This document shows, piece after piece, positions 12,503 to 26,507 of a DNA stretch of 64,000 nucleotides. The DNA lies in NCBI GenBank assembly GCA_025345505.1, contig JANVCC010000021.1, forward strand, positions 32,668,893 to 32,732,892. Reading direction: 5' to 3'. The notes below the pieces were generated by a model. The model worked only from the letters and a program-made list of their open reading frames with translations, was not told the origin of the DNA and ran no database searches. Source of the DNA: Todiramphus chloris collaris (taxonomy: Eukaryota > Chordata > Aves > Coraciiformes > Alcedinidae). Each line of letters opens with the position of its first letter. Within the stretch, counting starts at the first letter, position 1. A program made the position numbers and the translations under genes.

Positions 12503-15500
12503 TGTGAAATGACCATACCTAAAAAAATCTATCTCCCTCTCCTAGACATTCTTTGCCTGCTTTTAAAAGAAAGTGTTCTGCATCTCAAATTTCTTTTGTG
12601 TAACAACTTACCAGCTTCAAATATTAAATAAGATTTCAAACCCATGCTATTGTGCAGCAGGGCTATTCTGATTTTACATTTATATCACAAAACTTTTTTT
12701 CTGCTATCTACTGCTTTGTAACATTTCTTTCAGGCTTCGGAGGATAGGGAGAGTGAGGTGTGCACTGTGATTAAATTAAAGCTTATCATGTGATTAAAGA
12801 AGTGACTATCATAGTCTAGTGTTATAGTAAGGAAAAATACCTGAGACTCAATTTCAGTGGCTGTACTAGTTGACTTCATTGTCTAAGATAAAAATTATTT
12901 GTGGGGGAAAAAAATTAAGTTAGTCTTGAAATTCCCTGAAACGATACATTTAAAGTAGTTTTTCCTGTTCTGTACCAGTTCTTAGTCAGCTGACAGTACA
13001 GTGAGAAGAAAATGCATTGAGTCAGCACCCACTAAGGGCCATTGTAACACTTTTGTTTCAATTAAAGTGTCGGAGTCTCCTGGAATAAAGAATTCATGAA
13101 GAAAGAAAACTTAATAACCTGTTTTGCAAACATTGAAATCCAGCGTTTAAGTTCCTTCAGTGCCTTAGTTTCTCCATCCATAAAAAAAAGATAATTATCT
13201 CTCCATTTAAAACTTGATGAATTATGTTGATAACAGAATGCTATAGAAGAGGCAAGGATTATTATCATCTCTATTACTGTTACATTTATAAACTGTAATC
13301 TGCATACTAGATCATGATACAAAAGCAATTGATTTGCATAGGGTCCTATGACTGAAAGTATGCTATTAAAGGCAAACATGTACAATTATAGATTACCAGC
13401 ACACCATAAAAATAAAAAAAACAGGGGGAAAATCTCACGAAACCTGAGAAAAGTCTTTTTTGTTTTGCAGGTAATATATGACTCAAAGTTTGCTTTTCCC
13501 CTGATAGCTCAATGCTGGAGCTTTACCAGTCTCCAGGGGAAATCAAGATCTGCATTTAAATAAAGATATTAATAACTAGAACTAGGTTTTATTTTCCAAG
13601 GATGGTAAGTGTTGTAAGCTACTTTGTATAAGAAAGCATGTGAAATGAATACCAAATGACATTCCAAATATTCTGAAGAGTTCATCTTTTGTCATTTATC
13701 ACATCTTGTACAGTAAATTATAGGCTATATAGTAGAGAGTCTACTAAATGCATAATTCAGGAGTTATTGGTGGAGCTCTGTTAAAGTAATTCAAATTTAA
13801 CTTTAGTAGGTATTGCTAGGACTACTCATACACTAAGAGGCAGTATATAGTCATTAAGGCATGTCACTGTTACATAAGAGAGAAACAGAAAAAGCCACAA
13901 ACAAACAAACAAGCAAAAGAAAAACAAACACTTGGCAAAACAATTTTATTGGTGGAAGCAAACAGCTGTATAATTTAGTCTTGTCATAAAAGTTTCATGT
14001 GCAAGTTACTGTATTCTGAAGAGTATATAGAAGTTAGGTTAAGGAGACTTTTGAGCATTATGCAAACAAAAATCTGTTTTCAGAATTTAGTAAAAGAGGT
14101 TGCAGTGATACAGGGCTGTAGAATGGTAAGCAGTCATCAGATCCCTGCACCATACGTCCATGATTATCTTTAATAGTGGGAAATCCTCTGTCAGCGTGGC
14201 ATCTTTTTGTATGTTAATGGGTTGCACTAGATTATAATTTCCATTTTTACATCTAATCTCTTTACTTAATAGAGTAGGACATTGTGCTGCTCTTGGACCT
14301 TGCTGCAAGTTACAAATTAAAGAATTAAAGTCCTCTTTGCTGTCAACTAAACCCCATTTCATACTTCACTGCTGACAGTTTTGAAATTCCTATGCCTTTT
14401 TACCCTTCTGGAACTGTAAGTCTTTTTTTATAGTACTTTGAAATAATTATTTTTTAGGGTGGCCATGAAAGATGTCATTTCTACTTTTAGATTGCATAAC
14501 TCTGCTCTGTCCGACAAAAAGTACTGCTAGGGATTTAATTCCCAACAAGACACAGTCAGCATATTTCCTCCTAATTTTGCTTACAAATACTGTTTCCATC
14601 TGACTGGACTGGGAAACTGAAAAGTGGGAATGACCCAAAATCAAATTGTTTCTATTCTATCAACTTAGTATGCCTTCTGAGTTCATATTGTTTAACCTAT
14701 ATAAATCTTTTCAAAGATTTGCTGTTCATGATTGATTTCTCAAGACAATGTCCAGCAGAGCAAGTACACTGAAGCAATTGTGCTTCATGCTGTGTTTAAT
14801 CTGCTTTAGGACATAGCAAAAAAATAGTGAAATAGCTGACTCAGCTGCTCACTAAACCCCACTGGATCTGGTTGGGCTGGCTTAGAGGTCAGCAAAGGTC
14901 CCTTTTTTAATGGGTCAAAATGCCCTACTGGTGTTTTCACCTTCCAGTAATGGTTGCTGCTGATCAGATAAGGACTCAGCAAATAATGGTCTTTACCCAT
15001 AAGTTGTCTCTTAAACTGCAGAGGCTGGTGCAGGAACAGGTAGCTCCCTGCCTTCCCAGCATCACTCCTTATTGTTTCAGATGTGTGTGTTGGCCAAGAG
15101 GAAAAGACTGGTGCAAAATTTCCTGTATTTCAGTTTCAAATCCCATGTGCAGCACCAGAAACATTTGAGAAATATAAGGGGGTAAAGAAAAGATAATATT
15201 TTAATATTGATTGTAGGCAATTATCTCACAACATATGAAATACACTACATGAGAAACTAGTTTTTTAAACAGAGTAATAACATTTCTGAGGATCTCCATC
15301 CATCAGGACCTTGTTTAATTGGTGTTTTTTCCATTGAAGTAGAAATAGAGATACCTGTAGTCTAACACAGATACTAATACATTTTAGATAGTAAATCTGG
15401 TTTCAGATGAGTTTCTCTCGTATATCATTCATGTTTCTTAGGCAGATACTGCTCCAACACATATTAATTGCAGTCATGATGAATTTTTGGGCTTGTGTAA

Positions 15501-18500
15501 GACACATAGAATTGGTCATTGGTCACAATGGTCACAAGGTCATTGGCCTGACTTTGTCCTGGTACAGTCACGTCTAGTGGAAGCTAACAGCAGAGAGCAA
15601 CTTTTTTAATTTCTGTAACATTTTGCCACTACTAAACTTGTGACAAAAATTAATTAAAGAATACTGTCACTGTAGTTGTTAAAGTAATAGCTGAAGGTAG
15701 ATTAATACTTACTCATTCACACATGAGGGGGAGGAACAGCTGAATATATTTGAAACTTTTCTTTTATAAGTTATGATCCTTCTCTTCTCTAGTGAACCTG
15801 TATGTAAAAAAGTACCATGTCCCAGCAACCTCTGATGTGTAATATTCATAAATAAAATGTCACTACAAAAAAGATCTTTGTCATATTTTCATTTTATATT
15901 ATTGTGCCCTCAGTAATTGTTTCTGCAGCACTTTCATTGTAAGACAGCATAATGTGCTTTAGTCAAAGCACAACTTTTCTTTGTGATTAAACAGGTATAT
16001 GGCTGTCCTCATTAAAATAAATTAAATTGTCAACCGTGACTGTATAGCTAATTATTTAATTTACTGTCTTTTTTGAAGAAGATCTAGTGAATGGAAATTA
16101 TTTATAAATCTGAGTGAAATGCTGCTTTCCAGGCTTTCAATATTTAATATATACTGATGTACATCCAGGCGAAAACAGTATTTTCTTGGCTTTATTGTTC
16201 TCTCTGTTATAGCAAGGACTCTTGGTGCTAGCCCCTTTACCTGCATAAATCAATAGAGCTCAACTTGCTCAAAAGCATCAGCTTAATTTCATTAAGAGTT
16301 TCTCCAATAAGTACTGCTGATTGAAATATATCTATAAAATAATAATAAAAAAAATATTTGAATATTTTCTTAACAGAGTGAAAGTAGCCTACATTTATCC
16401 ACTGAAAGACCAAACTGCCTTTTTTTTTTTTTTTTTCCTTATTAGGTAACTGAAAATGCTGAACAACCACTAATAAGAAAGCAAAGATAAGGAGGGAGTT
16501 GGGGGGAAGAAGCAAGAAAAATTAAAAACTAGGGGGAAAATGTTTAGTGGAGGAAAATATTCCGGAACACAAATACTGAATATCTTGTGAACAAAGAGGA
16601 AATAAAGATGTACCATTTCTGTAATGATAAGCTACACTGGGGCAAAAGTTCATCAGCTGAGATCTGTCTTAGTGTGGCTGGTGTAAAGCCTGATGTTTTG
16701 TTTTCTAGTATACAGCTGAAACTGTAAGAAGTAATTTTTTGAGAAAGAGTGGGGGTTTTTTTTGGTCAAAAACACAAATTCAGCAAAATCATAGTTTGTT
16801 CAGAAACATGCCAGTTCCGCTGAAGATTGTCCCAAGAAATATTTCCCACATCCATCAATCATTTGCAGAAAAGGGAGAGTTACTCTGTAACTTGGTAAGT
16901 GACATTCACTGGAATGCAGAGAAAAGTTCACACCCCTGCTTTGCCTCATTAGTGTAAGGAACTTGAACATAGGCCTCCTGAGGGATGCATGGCCTCAGTC
17001 CTCACTGGTGTTTTCTGGACCACTATTTGTCATTCTGAAGTGGATGTAGATCTCTCCCTACTCTTGAGAAACTTTGAAAGGTCTTTCTTTGTTCAACTGC
17101 GGTATGAGAAAGTTTCTGAAAACTCACAAAGTAAATCTTGATAGGAAAATGATTTCCCAGGCAGCATTATTTGTGGGCCAGTCTGGTTTACTGCCATGGT
17201 TAACAGTATGTCCTACCTCAGATCAGAGCTTGCTCCCAGTACATGATCTAAATCTCAGGTTCTTTAGAGAAGTTTATAATTTTAGGTATAATATGAAAAA
17301 TATTTATTTCTCTCTCTCTTGTTACTTTGCGCAATTTTGCAATGTTCTATTAAATGCAAATTGTTCCTCATTACATTATTTTGGTGGCTTGTTTTCTGCT
17401 GTTCATCCACATGTTTATTTATAAACAGATTGCTATATACGATAGCAATTACAGTGCTGGTAAGAATAATAATCCAGCAAACCTAAGCCAATAATCATTG
17501 TGAAGAAGTATGTAGGAAAGGCTAATTTAATACCAGAAACAGTGCTACCGTGAAAAAATACCCACTTTGGATACTGTGTGTATGACAAAGTCTCAAAAGC
17601 ATTAATAACTACTTGCTCAAAAGAAAATTTGATAGTTGAAGGAAAAGAGTACTAAATACCTATTATTACAGCAATGCATATTACTAATGAACATAATAAA
17701 ATATATGAATTAGTAATACAAAGGAGAATAGCACATGAGGAAAACTTAATGCTAACAGTCTTGCAGGGGAGGAGGTGGAAGCCCTGTTGCTTGAATTATT
17801 TAAAATGTCAGAAAAAGCAGCATTTTAAAGAAATAGTCTGTGCTGCAGGTTTTTTTTTTGTACCAGACTGAACACTACACTGCTCTTGCAAAATCAGACA
17901 GAAGTGAATAGTGAATTTAGCAGTGTGAGTCAGGTGCTGAGTGCATAGTATCACGTAGATAAGATGATCTTTTGAGTGTGTCCTCAATGAGTCCCAAAGG
18001 AACTATGATCCAGAAGATCTCTTTTACTATATTTTATCAGTGCTAATGACCAGACAAAGAAGAAAGACAGTCTTTCCTAGTGACTGTACCCATTTAAATT
18101 CTGAAATGCCCTTAATGTGATTCTTTTACTCCAATGACTGTACAGAGAAGGCAGAGGAACTTAAATGCATTTCTTTAAAATTATCTGGATGCTTTACGTA
18201 TCCAGCAGAATTTGGAATTTGGAATTAGCTTTTGGCCCTTAAACACCTTGGTTGTTTGACAAAAGATGAAAAGGGCTGTACCTATGGAGGCATACGTACT
18301 ATGCTTCTGTTGCTATGTGGGAATAACACAAGAAAGAAAATTGTTCATCAGATTGTGTACATTTACAACACACATTTTCTCTGCTTTCTTGTGATAATAT
18401 ATTTGATACTGTTTCCTAGGGAAAAGTGGTATAGAATATTAATTTTTCACAGGTTCTCAGGGAGTTTAATGAATAACATTAGATGGGTCTTGCATGCTCA

Positions 18501-20080
18501 AATATATGCTTACTTTTTAATATAGTCAATTTGTATTAAATTACTAGTTTTCAAAACAGTTTTGTTTCAGCTTGAACTGACATTTTCAGAGTCAAGGCAA
18601 TTTAAATTTACCAACTTGACTGCACTTCTTAATTCAAGTGCACATTTGAAAAGATTGGGAAAGCTGTTACAATACTTTAACTCTAGCCCAACAATCGAGA
18701 GCTAAGAGTATAAGTCATTCCTCCCTCAGCACAGGCTGCTAAAATAATCTGAGAATTAAATATGTTATTTTAGAGGGATGGAATTCCTCTAAAACTTCTA
18801 CTGCCCATTCAATTCATCAGTGGGACAACTGGAATTCCAGGCTCTTCCAGTAAAACATAAGTAAGCTCTTAATGCATCCTCAGGAAAACTGTGGGCAGAT
18901 TTGTTGATTGTTTGAGTTTTCTTTTGTTTAATCACGAGAAAGACTGAAAAACAAGGAAAAAAACAAACCAAAACAAAACCCAAACCCTTTCTCTTACCCC
19001 CATACTTTTCTGGACTTTCTTGATCATATCCAAACAGGATTTTTGTGAAGGAAGCTGAGAAAGGAAAATATGTATTTGAAATTGCAGCAGCTCTTCATTG
19101 TAGCATCATTAGATGTCTAGATTTCTAAATGTAAAAAAAGTAATATCTAGAAATGGGTTTGATAGAATACTAGACTTGGGGAAAATCTAGCAGATTCTGT
19201 TTTGCAGACCTGCATTCTCTGATCTGTTAGGCAGTGTTCTCAATCTATGGTACTCTGCGAAGATCTTACTTTAATATAGTTTGGACTCAGTGAATATTGA
19301 TAAAACAAAGTGGGAAGCAAGAGAAAGAACATAATAGGACATTGCAGATTCTTCTTACAGAATGTTATTGCCCATGGATCTTCCAAGGCAGAGGACTATA
19401 GCTTTAGGACTGATGCTAATCCATTCTCATTATCTTTCTCTTCACTTTAACATGTTGTAAACCCTACATATGTTTATTATTTATTTTCTGATTTTATTTT
19501 TTTTATATTAAAATTTAAAACACATTGTTTATTTATGGATTTTAAAAAGTAAAACATTATTGTTGTTTTTCCAAAGTTACTGGCTGATGATTTTAAAAGT
19601 TCATTTCAACCCAAATAAAGGTGAGGTATAATGATAAATGAGCTGTGAGTGACTTCATAGTGAATTATTCATCAATATACATGAAGTAAGATGTCCTTAC
19701 TACTTTTCAGAATTCTGGCTCTTGCATCAAGATCAAAGCAAGTGTAATTGGAATGATGCTAACAATGCTATAAAATATAGAAAACTGAGAGATGGGGAGC
19801 CCAGTCCCTTCAGGTTGTAGCAGAACAAATCTTGAAAAATATTTGTTTTCCTAGCTACCGAAAAATCAAATAGAGGAAGCTCTGTGGAACATTTTGACAG
19901 TCTGTTTATCAGGAATTCAGTGTATCTAGGAGGAATTCAGGAAATCTATTTACATTCATCCTAACTTTAATACATTAAAGATTTGCAATATATCAACATA
20001 TCTGTGGTGGCAAGAAGCTGTGCAGTTTAATAGTGGCTCACTGTATTTTACCCTACAGTTATGTATTTTCTATCCAACAG
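12503..20080. other. 7.6 kb of AT-rich DNA without recognised gene or transposon
   Basis: Only low-complexity pieces stand out: an AAAC-rich patch near 13898-13930, poly-T at 16420-16438, T-runs near 17850-17859, and an AC-rich patch at 18955-18990. The longest open frames (for example 17074-17424 on +, 116 codons) have no family features and no codon-like bias that I can see. The region could be intronic or intergenic. Confidence 0.5.
16420..16438. repeat. Poly-T tract
   Basis: About 18 consecutive T in AT-rich DNA. No element boundary could be tied to it. Confidence 0.85.
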
Positions 20081-20161
20081 AAAAAAACAAAAAACCCAAA
20101 AAAAAACCAAACCAAACCAAAACAAACAAACAAACAAACAAACAAAAAAAACCCCAAAAAA
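20081..20161 (+). repeat. A/C-rich low-complexity tract with (AAAC)n core
   Basis: About 80 bp made only of A and C, with a clean core of five AAAC units near 20122-20144. It ends 28 bp before the solo LTR that starts at 20189. Similar one-strand A/C-rich tracts occur at 46363-46470 and 62621-62741. Confidence 0.9.
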
Positions 20162-20188
20162 TGAAGGATTAATGTTGAGTTATTCTAG

Positions 20189-20780
20189 TGGTGTGGTTTA
20201 AGCCCAGGTGGCAGCTAGGCTCCACACAGTCATCCCCTCACTCCTTCACAGTGGGATGGGGGAGAGAATCAGAAGAGCAAAAGTGAGAAAACTTGTGGAG
20301 TGAGATAAAGACAGTTTAAGAAGTAAAGCAAAAGCGATGCATAAAACCAAAGTAAAACAAGGAATTCATTCACACCTTCCCATTGGCAGACAGGTGTTGA
20401 GCCATCTCCAGGAAAGTAGGGGTCCATCTCATGTAACTGTTCCTTGGGAAGACAAACGCCATCACTCCAAACATGCCCCCTTCCTTTTTTCTTCCCCCAG
20501 CTTTATATGCTGAGCATGTCATATGGTATGGAATATCCCTTTGGTCAGTTGGGGTCAGCTGTCCCAGTTGTGTCACCTCCCAACTCTTTGTGCACTCCCA
20601 GCCTACTTGCAGGTTGGGTGTGGTGAGAAGTAGAAAAGACTTTGACTGTGTGTAAGCGCAGCTCAACAGTTACTAAAACATCTATGTTATCAAACACACT
20701 GTTCCCCTCAGAAATCCAAAATATAGCCCCATACTAACTACTATAGAGCAAATTAACTCTGTTTCAGCCAACCCAGCACA
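20189..20780 (-). mobile_element. Solo LTR, ERVL-like, antisense
   Basis: A long terminal repeat of an endogenous retrovirus with no internal genes beside it. Read on the minus strand it starts TGTGCTGGGTTGG...AGAGTTAATT, the well-known start of bird ERVL LTRs, and ends ...GGCTTAAACCACACCA. The ends form an imperfect inverted repeat. Flanking bases 20184-20188 (tctag) and 20781-20785 (tctgg) match at 4 of 5 positions, as expected for a slightly mutated 5-bp ERVL target duplication. The poly-A signal near the minus-strand 3' part is degenerate (CTTAAA near 20310). Length 592 bp. Minus-strand frames of up to 98 codons in it are not genes. Confidence 0.87.
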
Positions 20781-21740
20781 TCTGGTCTGAAATACCTGGT
20801 TTTATGGACTTATATCTTTCTGCTCAAGAATCTCAGAAGTATTAATGACTGTGCTTTTTCAACAGATATCACCTGTTGCATGAAAAGATTTGAGTCCATA
20901 TTTTTCTTTGGTGTAAATTGCAAGAAAGCCTCTGAAGTTTGCCCAAGGAAATTTCTAGAGTTAATAGAAACATAGACCAAGATGTTTCAACTCTCTCAAT
21001 AAGGTGAATTTTATTTCTCTTTGGCTCCTTCAAAGTTTAGATTCAATACAAGAGTGACTCATTTTATAGGTTAAGCTCCATGCTCCAATGTTGCTCTGAC
21101 TTTTTCTGGGATGAATTCTGAGCTATTTACTCCTACTCTTTGGTAGGTAGACATGGATTTCTAGGTTAAAAGAAACTGTATTGTTCTCCTGAGAGAAATG
21201 ATTGGGAAACCAGGTGTACAGACCAGTGTGGAAGAGCACTTGTCATGTGGAATGTAACATCTGTGTATCCTTCTTGACTTCTGTGATTATATTTTTTGTT
21301 CTTGTTGATAGAACATATGCTGAGAAACATACCATTGTCAAATTTGCTTTATGTAGGAAAAGACAGTGAAGTGCTTCATGATATCTTTGCTTTGATTCAC
21401 TGATTTAAGGTTAACTGCATTTGTGTGCCATCTGGAGACAGGTATCTCTCCACATATCTATCAGAAGGAATCAGTTCTGTTGGCAGGTAAGTTAGAGATA
21501 AAGAAAAAAGTAATGAGTCAGTGACTATGCTCTTGAAAGTCTCCAGACACTAAATCCTTCCTAAGATGCATGTCAGAAGACAGAATTTGTCCCTTAACAA
21601 CAAATCTGAATAAATATAGAGGATGTGAGAGTGTTCAGTTATTTTCTTCTCATATTATGGCTGAATCTGTTTAAGTTAAAAGCAGGGAGAATACAAATAT
21701 ATTCCTAAATATTTAGGGGGGTTGTGACTATTTCTTAATT

Positions 21741-21759
21741 AAAAAAAAAAAAAAAAAAA
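21741..21759 (+). repeat. Poly-A tract
   Basis: A run of about 19 A following 'ttcttaatt'. No transposon 3' end was recognised upstream, so its origin is unclear. Confidence 0.85.
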
Positions 21760-21966
21760 GATTTCCCGTTTTGTGCCAAGGACATTGAGTTTGACCTATT
21801 ACAGTGTTCTCAGTTAACAGCAAGTATGCTGCCTGGTCTCAGAATCTATGTCATCATTTGAGGTGTTCTCTGTCTTTCTCCTGTGACTTACTTCCACTGT
21901 AATGTAGGTGCCGTCAGAGTTTCCTTGGTGTTTTAAAAGGACATAAATCCTATTTGCTTGTACAAT

Positions 21967-21988
21967 TAAAAAAAAAAAAAAAAAAAAA
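21967..21988 (+). repeat. Poly-A tract
   Basis: About 21 A, only some 210 bp from the poly-A at 21741. The two could bracket or terminate unrecognised processed inserts, but no target duplication was found by eye. Confidence 0.85.
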
Positions 21989-24900
21989 GTGAAAACTTGC
22001 AAAGAGAAAAATGTCTTTTAGTTAAAAATATATTTGTTCACTAAAAACTATTACTTTAAAAATATTTACAGTACTCCTTTAAAACACTCTGATATGATTC
22101 TGTTCTATGTCTCCTCCTGATCTGTAGTTTAGGTTTTCCTTGATACTAACAATGAGGTATGAACATAATTTTTGCCTCTTGCTTTACTCCTGTGCATCTC
22201 TAACAGAAACCCCAACATGATTCTAGTGTAAACTTACACCTGTATTTATCTATTTCACTTAAGGCATCTACCTGAACCACTGAAATTAATTTTGGTGCTC
22301 TTAAGAGCACTAAAATTAGAGTCACAGTTACCTAGTGGTTTTTGGGTTTTTTTCTCCATAGAGAAACAGGCATTTCCAAAGGATGATTTCTTCATCCTGT
22401 GGAAGGAGTCTGTGTCTTTTCATAGATGTCTATAGGAACCTACTGTGTTTTCAGTAATTACCTGAAGTTAAACTGTCTAAACTGAGCCTTCATCCCTATG
22501 GAAAGTGATCATGGATGGGCAGATGTAAAGATGTAATTTGAAAGGGAAATAGCAATGCCATTTTCTCCACAGTGCCTAGCCAGAGTGCAACAATCCTGAG
22601 GCTATGGCTATGCATGAATCAATGGTGATGCATGGCTAAGCACTGAATGCTTGCTCATTCGGTGCTTGACACTACTGCTCAGACTGCCAAGAAATGTCAC
22701 AATTCTTCTGGATGTTTTATAAGAAGGACAGGCTTAGTCACAAGGAAGTTAACTGAGACATCTCCACTTCAAGATGAGAAAATAAGGAAGCATCAAGGAA
22801 TTAACTTCAGTCCAATGAATAGTGGACTGTTGCTAAGACAACAATAAGACCAACTTCTGCATCAGAACTGTTTTAATTCAGATGTGTACATTCAATTAGT
22901 TTAGTATTAGTCTGTATTTTGTAGAATGCCTGAGAAAATATTATGAAAATAGGTTGATGAAGAACAACTGTGGAAAGTTATGACCAGGTAGTCATTTTGG
23001 AATCAGCACTGTGATCTTAAGACGAAAGCAAAAAAAAAAAAAAAAAGCAGCAACAACAGAAAAGCTACTTCATCTGTATTTATTCAAAACAAAACTTCAA
23101 ATTTTTTTTTTATTATTTTTTTTTTTTTTTTAGGAAAAAATGTTGAATATTAATTTTGTTTAAAGAGTTCAATAATTAAGTATTCCGTACAATTATTGAT
23201 GAGAGTTTGGTTTTAGTTAATGCCCTCACTGTTTAAAAATCTGTAATTAAAATATCATGCCTTATTTCTAATTCTGATTTGTCTTTATTGTTGGTTCTAA
23301 CTTCAAGGAGCCGTTCTGCCCAAGAGCAAAAAACAAATAATGTGTTTGGATAGTAAAGTCTAAAAAGAAAAAAAAAAATCCTTCAGTATGGATTGGAAAC
23401 ATGAAAGAGAGAGCCTGGAGCACAATCAACATGAATACAGAGTGTAAATAAATTAGTACTTCTTATCAGAATCAAAAGTATAGATATATGGGTGTTTATT
23501 CACATTTCATTAATAAGGCAGAGCTGGAACATTGCCCTTTTTACAATTTTGTGAAATTTGGGTATTAGCAAAATGAACCCTAGAGAGCAGCTGTGTTAAC
23601 CTCAGTCTTCTGTGCCTTTCTATATAGTTAGATTCTATTTCAAAATCACTAAATTTTACAAGCATTAGACAAATCACCCAGGGAAAGTCCTTAATTTTCT
23701 CAGGGGATACATTCTGCATTTGCTGTTCAACAGAATGCATCCCAAAACAATTCCCTTGTAACTTTTCATCTGCACAGCATTCTGATGTATACTAGAATTT
23801 CTGTCAATAAGCTAACACATATCAAGACTGTGGAATGCCTGTTCATATATGTGATCACAAAATATGTCTAGTGAGTGCAAAGTTTGTGCAAAGTTTATGC
23901 AAAATTGGGTGTGTCCTTCAAAATTTCCCCAATCTGTACTGATATGTATCAAATAACTGAAGCAGGCATGTGAAAAATTTTGCTTGGGCCACTACAGTTT
24001 ACGGAGATCACATCCTGCCTAATTGTTATCAGGACTGTAATTGCACAGAAAAACAAGAATTTTTTGAGATCTAGTGGTTCATTTGAATAAACATTGTAAA
24101 CATTGTAGTGTTTATTTCTTTTTTGATTAACATATTTTACATTAAACATTTTTGTCCACGTTTACCCATGTTGATGGCTAATTCACATTAGGTAACATGG
24201 AAAATAGGGAAAATTCACCTTATCATGTATAACTTCTTTCATATTTTTTTCTGTAGGTATATAGTAGGAAAATGTATTAAAGTAATTTTACTAATAACAA
24301 TGTGAAATTCAAAACTGAGTACCACAGAAAAAAATTAATTATATTCTTTTTCATATAAGCATGTCATGAAGCTGTTCCTCCTTATAAAGTCTGGAAGGCC
24401 AATCACAGTCTTTCAAATTTGTGGTCTTTGGTATATGACTTTTTAATAGACATCACTCTTAAATGAAATTACATGGATTTTGTCCAGTGAAGTAAACCAC
24501 AAAACCATTGATGCGGACAATTAAATGTTTTCTAATTAATGGTAACTTCTGATGTTTTTATGAGTGTAAACACTATAATTGGCTGATTCAAAAGTACAAC
24601 TTATCGCTCTGTTACTGTAAAGTGACTGAAGTGAATTTTATCTCCCAATTATAAATTAGAGGTGTTTGTTTACAGAATGCTTGTAATGTACATATAGCAA
24701 GATATACATTATGTAAGAATAACAAGACAAAATGTAATCAATTTTTCTGTTTAATTTTGCTTATTTCTTGGTTCTACTCAGAAGAAATAGTTATTTCTAA
24801 AGGAAGGGGAAAAATAAATCCTTTTTGTTCATTTTATAGGTTTGATAGCCTTTCTAGTTTATCAGAGAAAGGTGATTGCCTTCATTGCATTATGAATGTG

Positions 24901-26507
24901 CAGCTAGTAGTTTGGGGGTTTTATAATGTTTAGTTAGTTTTACCAATTTTAGCACACATAAGTATACAGATACATGTGCATTCCATCATTACACTGGAAC
25001 ATGGAAGGATACTGGGAGAAATATTAAGGTATAACACTAGCTCTATGAAGAGTCAACAGTTCACTTAAAGAATCCTTATTCTGCAAGTATCTAGATATTC
25101 TTTGTAAGCATCGTGCCCTACCTATGCCCCAGGAGAAAGGAGTAGTTTTTCAAGAGTGTGGTTCACAAGAGCTTTAAATATGTTTTTTTAATTTATTTAT
25201 TTAGTAGTTATCTGTGCACTTGACATTTCCTACCAAGCAGCTTGAGTGCATAGATTTACTCAGGGAAAGAGAAGAGAGAAGCAACAAACCCAGTGAATTT
25301 ACAGATTCATATTAAGCTTGGGGTTGCATTGAGCACTGAAAGGAGTATCCTTTAAGCCTTACCTTTTCAAGACTATTGACCCTTTCACTGTATTCATAGC
25401 TGAACATGTCCTGAAAACAGGGATTCAAGGCAATGTCTTCACACAAAGTACAGAACAAGATGATACTGCACATTTTTTTCTAACAGTTCACTGATTAATG
25501 AACTGTTCAATGTATGAGAAACTTCTTTTTAGATCTTTTTAGTGCTTGATGAAAATTGAATGCATGTTTCCTACAAGATTGCATCAAGTGCTGGACTATG
25601 GATATATACTGCATAAAGACTTTTTTGATCTCTTTTCCTCTTTCTCTGCTGTACTTGTATATCTACTAAATATTTGTTGGAATGGAAAAGAAGATGAAGT
25701 AGGATCTTATTTCATAAACTGAAAAGGCTGAAGACTTATCCACAATCATGGGATATATGGTTTACAATCTTTTTCTCCTGAAAATGGATCTCTATATAGA
25801 TAGACATTCAGAAGAATCAGAACAAATGCAAAAAATATGTGATTCCAGTCCCAGCTTCCAGGACTGGTTTTCTGAAGTCGATGGGTTTTCTATAAAACAC
25901 ATAAACACTCCTGGAGGCTGTGACAAGAATGTTAAAATAAACGTCCTGGACAGATCAGCAGATTCTGTCAAGCTATTTGTCTTGTCTGTGATGACAGCCA
26001 TTTGAAACCAGAATTTCATCTTCCCCTGCAGGACCATGGCTACCTCCTTCTCTCTCTTTTGGGTCTTTCATGATTCTTCCAGGCCTAGTCACACAACAGT
26101 GGCACTTATATAGCTCTTTTTATGCATCTGTCCTCTTCAATTCACATAAAAGTTTTGTTAACATTCTTTGTGGAAATGACTTTAATTGTACTGAATATGA
26201 CAAATATCTCTACATATACTGAGAGAGAAACCATGCAAGAGGCCATGAACATATTGTGATCTTTGATCTGCTCTCAAATTTGAAGAAGCAATTTTTTCTA
26301 TGGTAGTGAATTAATGTGCACAATGGCCAGGCTTCTGCATGTCTTGTGGAATACCAATTGGCAATACTTGGAGTTATATTTGCAATTGGATTTGCAGTAT
26401 GGATTTGGCCTCAGCAGTGGCATTGAGGCACCCTACACAATTCCTGTTGTCATTGCTGACATTCTTAGACAGACTTTGAGCATGGATTCCCATGATTTCA
26501 AAGCAGA

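Larger units (their letters stand above)
20786..26507. other. AT-rich DNA, no gene recognised
   Basis: Holds poly-A tracts at 21741-21759, 21967-21988 and 23030-23046, a T-rich patch at 23102-23132, and single-copy-looking AT-rich sequence. A plus frame at 25748-26005 (85 codons) is the only one that looks even faintly coding, and it matches no family I know. No promoter or splice pattern could be supported. Confidence 0.5.

Noticed and set aside
17074..17424. 116-codon plus frame
   Set aside because: No domain, repeat, signal or neighbouring splice pattern; it does not begin at an ATG and lies in featureless AT-rich DNA, so most likely chance.
20370..20666. 98-codon minus frame and overlapping plus frames
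   Set aside because: All inside the solo LTR at 20189-20780, with no coding signature.
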